A stretch of 64,000 bases of DNA, from positions 930,001 through 994,000 of the forward strand of contig NZ_CP124620.1 in NCBI RefSeq assembly GCF_030128875.1, read 5' to 3'. A program made the translations under genes and the position numbers. This DNA is from Stenotrophomonas sp. BIO128-Bstrain. GTDB taxonomy: Bacteria > Pseudomonadota > Gammaproteobacteria > Xanthomonadales > Xanthomonadaceae. Numbering within the stretch: position 1 is the stretch's first letter; each line of letters starts with the position of its first letter. This document shows positions 58,865 through 64,000 of this stretch, piece after piece. Under the pieces are notes generated by a model. It did not search any database, was not told the DNA's origin, and worked only from the letters and a program-made list of their open reading frames with translations.

Positions 58865-60066
58865 ACGGCCCCGGGCTTCCGGCTGGCGGCCCGCAACAGC
58901 GGCAGGCTGATCGCGAAGAAGCACAGCAGGGCGCCGGCCAGCGCGAATCCGCTGGCCGCCAGGAATGCGGTGCGGCCCTGATCGATCGGCCACAGCTGGC
59001 CCGCGATCAACGCACCGAGCACACCGCCCACACCCGAGGAGAAGCCGTACAACACGCCCTGGCCGTGCCCATTGAGGCGGCCGGGGAAGTAGGTGGCCAG
59101 CATCTGCATCGCAGCGGCGAAGAAGGCCGCAAAGCCCAGTGCATGCGCGGTCTGGGCGACCAGCATCACCGGCAGGTTCTGCGGGAACAGTGCGGTGATC
59201 GCCCAGCGCACGGTGGAGCTGAGCAGGGCGATCAGCAGCATCCAGCTGGCGTCATAGCGGCGGAAGAAGCGGCCGATGGTGAAGAACACGCCGACTTCGA
59301 ACACCACCCCGACCGTCCACAACACGCCCAGCGTGGAAGTCGCGTAGCCGTGGTGGTCCATGTAGACCGAGAAGAACGTGTAGTACGGGCCGAACGACAG
59401 CTGCTCCATGAAGGCGGCCAGGAAGAACGCCAGTACCTGCGGCTTGCGCACGATCTGCCAGAAACCAGTGACATCGCCGTCGCTGCGCTGCAGGTTGCGC
59501 GCATAGCGGTTGGCGAAGCCCGAGGCCGTAAGCAGGCCGAACAGCGGCAGCATCAGCCACGGCAGCAGGTGTGCATTGCCGGCGCCGCCGTCACCTTCGA
59601 TGATCCAGCCAAACAGCATCACCACCACGATGAAACCCAGCGAGCCCCACACCCGGATAAGTCCGTAGCGATGGCTGTCGCTGCCCAGGTGGGTCAGCGT
59701 GATCGATTCGAACTGCGGCATCACTGCGTTGTAGAAGAAGCAGAACGCGATCATCGCCGGGCACAGCCAGGGCTGCGGCAACGGCAGCAGGAAGGCGCAG
59801 AACGTCAGCAGCGTGAGCACACAGCCCAGCCGCAGCCAGAAGATCGGGCGCGGCGAGGCGGCGGCAATGGAGGTCCACGTGGTCGGCGCGACGATACGGG
59901 TGGCATACCACAGCCCCATCATCACGCTGATCGCGGTGACGCTCATGCCGCGCGAGGTCAGGAACAGCGACCAGTAGGGCGTGAACGCGCCGAGGGCGGC
60001 GTAGTAGACCAGGTAGAACGACGAGAGGCGGACGGCCGGGACGGCGTCGCGGGGGAGGGCGGTCAT
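58861..60066 (-). CDS. MFS transporter (LacY/nucleoside symporter-like)
   Basis: A 401-residue inner membrane protein with about 12 transmembrane segments. The N-terminal RLSSFYLVYYAALGAFTPYWSLFLTSRGMSVTAISVMMG segment and YGLIRVWGSLGFIVVV are typical of the MFS_1_like/3-phenylpropionate/nucleoside-proton symporter group. Substrate not predictable. ATG at 60064-60066 was chosen over ten codons upstream because the hydrophobic domain starts there. It ends inside a GTAG repeat and is followed by the amidohydrolase gene on the same strand, 72 bases further on, possibly co-transcribed. Confidence 0.88.
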   Translation of the reverse strand: MTALPRDAVPAVRLSSFYLVYYAALGAFTPYWSLFLTSRGMSVTAISVMMGLWYATRIVAPTTWTSIAAASPRPIFWLRLGCVLTLLTFCAFLLPLPQPWLCPAMIAFCFFYNAVMPQFESITLTHLGSDSHRYGLIRVWGSLGFIVVVMLFGWIIEGDGGAGNAHLLPWLMLPLFGLLTASGFANRYARNLQRSDGDVTGFWQIVRKPQVLAFFLAAFMEQLSFGPYYTFFSVYMDHHGYATSTLGVLWTVGVVFEVGVFFTIGRFFRRYDASWMLLIALLSSTVRWAITALFPQNLPVMLVAQTAHALGFAAFFAAAMQMLATYFPGRLNGHGQGVLYGFSSGVGGVLGALIAGQLWPIDQGRTAFLAASGFALAGALLCFFAISLPLLRAASRKPGAV

Positions 60067-60125
60067 GCAGGGTCTCGGAGGGCGCGCACCCGCCAACAGT
60101 GGGTGCCTACCCGTGCATTATGCCG

Positions 60126-60150
60126 GTAGCACCCGACCGTGGGTCGGGTG
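60126..60150 (+). repeat. GTAG-type palindrome between metH and the MFS gene
   Basis: GTAG followed by CACCCGACC-GT-GGGTCGGGTG, a different stem sequence from the TGCCGGCC variant, located 6 bases before the metH stop side. Head and geometry are those of SMAG repeats. Confidence 0.78.
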
Positions 60151-60156
60151 ACGCGG

Positions 60157-62841
<2,685 letters not shown>

Positions 62842-62904
62842 GGGCAGGCTGGCACGGGCTGGCGGAGGAAGGTCAACGACAACGGGAACGGGGAGCAGGT
62901 GCGG

Positions 62905-64000
62905 TCATGCCGCATCTTCCAGCGGTGGCGCCGGCAGGCGGCGCGGCGGCAGATCGGCCACCGCCTCGGCGATCGCGCGGATGTGCGCCGGGGTAGTGCC
63001 GCAGCAGCCGCCCACCAGGTTGAGCAGGCCGGCGCTGGCGAACTCGCGCAGCGTGGTCGCCATTTCTTCCGGGGTTTCGTCGTACTCGCCGAATGCATTG
63101 GGCAGGCCCGCATTCGGGTGTGCGCTGACCAGGCACTCCGCCACGGTCGACAGCGTCTCCACGTGGGGCCGCATGTCGCTGGCACCGAGCGCGCAGTTCA
63201 GCCCGATCGACAGCGGCCGACCGTGCGCGACCGAGGCGTAGAACGCCTCTGCCGTCTGCCCGGACAACGTGCGCCCGGACGCATCGGTGATGGTGCCGGA
63301 GATCATCACCGGCAGCCGCCCGCCGCGGGCATCGAACACTTCTTCGATGGCGAACAGCGCGGCTTTGGCGTTGAGCGTGTCGAAGATGGTTTCCACCATC
63401 AGGGTGTCGGCACCGCCGTCGATCAGCCCATCGATGGCCTCGCGATAGGTCTCGCGCAGCGCATCGAAGCTGGTATTGCGGAAACCCGGATCGTTCACGT
63501 CCGGGCTGATCGAGGCGGTGCGGCTGGTCGGGCCGAGCACCCCGATCACGAAGCGGGGCTTGCCCGGCGTGGTCGCCGCGACCGCATCGCAGCAGGCCCG
63601 CGCCACGGCGGCACCGGCTTTGTTGAGCTCGTAGACCAGGTGCTCAAGGTGGTAGTCGGCCTGGCTGACCGAGGTCGCGTTGAAGGTGTTGGTCTCGACC
63701 AGATCGGCACCGGCCTCCAGATAGGCGGTGTGGATGCCGCCGATGACCTCCGGGCGGGTCAACAGCAACAGGTCGTTGTTGCCCTTGAGGTCATGGCCCT
63801 GCGGCGCCTCGCCGGATGCGGCATGGTCGCAGCCGGGACCGTGGTGATGGTCGTACCCCCCGGCGAAACGCTCGCCGCGGTAATCGTCCTCCTCCAGCCC
63901 GTGCCGCTGGATCATCGTGCCCATGGCGCCATCGATGATCAGGATGCGCTGGGCCAGCGCCGTTTCCAGCGCATGCACGCGGTCGGGGTGGAGCCAGGGC
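62905..64000 (-). CDS. metH: Homocysteine S-methyltransferase (MetH first half), 5' end outside the window
   Basis: The homocysteine/zinc module of methionine synthase as a separate protein of at least 365 residues. [27 protein letters not shown] is the family N-terminus. Zinc ligands are a cysteine in GLNCALGA (about residue 253) and the pair in GGCCGTTP (about 327). The frame remains open to the right edge through [12 protein letters not shown], so the true start is probably just outside the window and the GTG at 63976-63978 is not the start. It precedes the rest of metH by 63 bases. Confidence 0.93.
   Translation of the reverse strand, partial: PWLHPDRVHALETALAQRILIIDGAMGTMIQRHGLEEDDYRGERFAGGYDHHHGPGCDHAASGEAPQGHDLKGNNDLLLLTRPEVIGGIHTAYLEAGADLVETNTFNATSVSQADYHLEHLVYELNKAGAAVARACCDAVAATTPGKPRFVIGVLGPTSRTASISPDVNDPGFRNTSFDALRETYREAIDGLIDGGADTLMVETIFDTLNAKAALFAIEEVFDARGGRLPVMISGTITDASGRTLSGQTAEAFYASVAHGRPLSIGLNCALGASDMRPHVETLSTVAECLVSAHPNAGLPNAFGEYDETPEEMATTLREFASAGLLNLVGGCCGTTPAHIRAIAEAVADLPPRRLPAPPLEDAA

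Noticed and set aside
57676..60129. 817-codon plus-strand frame opposite the amidohydrolase and MFS genes
   Set aside because: Low-complexity translation and no start context. Both minus-strand genes are complete.
62842..62904. Frameshift or sequencing error dividing metH
   Set aside because: Both parts begin and end with complete modules, there is spacer DNA, and the two-gene form is known in this family.

Overview
The window is a GC-rich, gene-dense piece of chromosome from a member of the Xanthomonadaceae (Lysobacteraceae), most likely Stenotrophomonas. The evidence is the protein content (MetH split in two genes, DUF6116 and DUF456 small membrane proteins, a YtrA-type GntR operon, a fused E1 enzyme next to AsnB) and above all the many short palindromic repeats that begin with GTAG. 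These match the SMAG/REP family described in Stenotrophomonas maltophilia. I see no tRNA, rRNA, CRISPR array, insertion sequence or prophage. The content is almost wholly core housekeeping, with one large surface protein.

Layout. 0-5 kb: end of a DUF3298 protein, cyclopropane fatty acid synthase, an exported M3 dipeptidase, a cytosolic glutathione peroxidase and a TlpA-like thioredoxin, with a 54-bp tandem repeat. 5.5-10 kb: ferredoxin-NADP reductase with an upstream Fur-box-like dyad, an ABC exporter, and an ECF41-type sigma factor with its AhpD-like partner, each preceded by the same bipartite promoter. 10-20 kb: class I fumarase, GST, a cysteine-rich lipoprotein, pldA-arsC, DUF456, a cold shock protein, glycine-zipper envelope proteins, a membrane-anchored cytochrome c', tcdA, tatD-DUF6116 and a GNAT. 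20-27 kb: a fused alpha/beta E1 dehydrogenase directly followed by asnB, an FMN reductase and dnaB. 27-33 kb: an 1884-residue modular autotransporter and a 71-residue membrane protein. 33-39 kb: sucA-sucB-lpd. 39-46 kb: GNAT-DUF7931 fusion, ribosomal oxygenase RoxA (YcfD), purB, a CorC/HlyC-like CBS protein and class II fumarase. 46-51 kb: a seven-gene leftward operon (small exported protein, YtrA-type GntR repressor, ABC ATPase, permease, DUF2807 protein, two DUF2884-like lipoproteins) with a dyad operator over its -10 box. 51-57 kb: exported glutathione peroxidase, FKBP isomerase, ugd, slyX, DUF2058, O-acyltransferase. 57-64 kb: amidohydrolase, MFS transporter and the two-gene split metH, whose first gene runs off the right edge.

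The best-supported biology beyond routine annotation is regulatory: the ECF41 sigma/AhpD module with two matching promoters (one implying a leaderless mRNA), a Fur-type operator over the fpr promoter, and the GGTG-N16-CACC operator of the GntR/ABC operon. The most open functional question is the E1alpha/beta-AsnB pair. No wholly new system was demonstrated.
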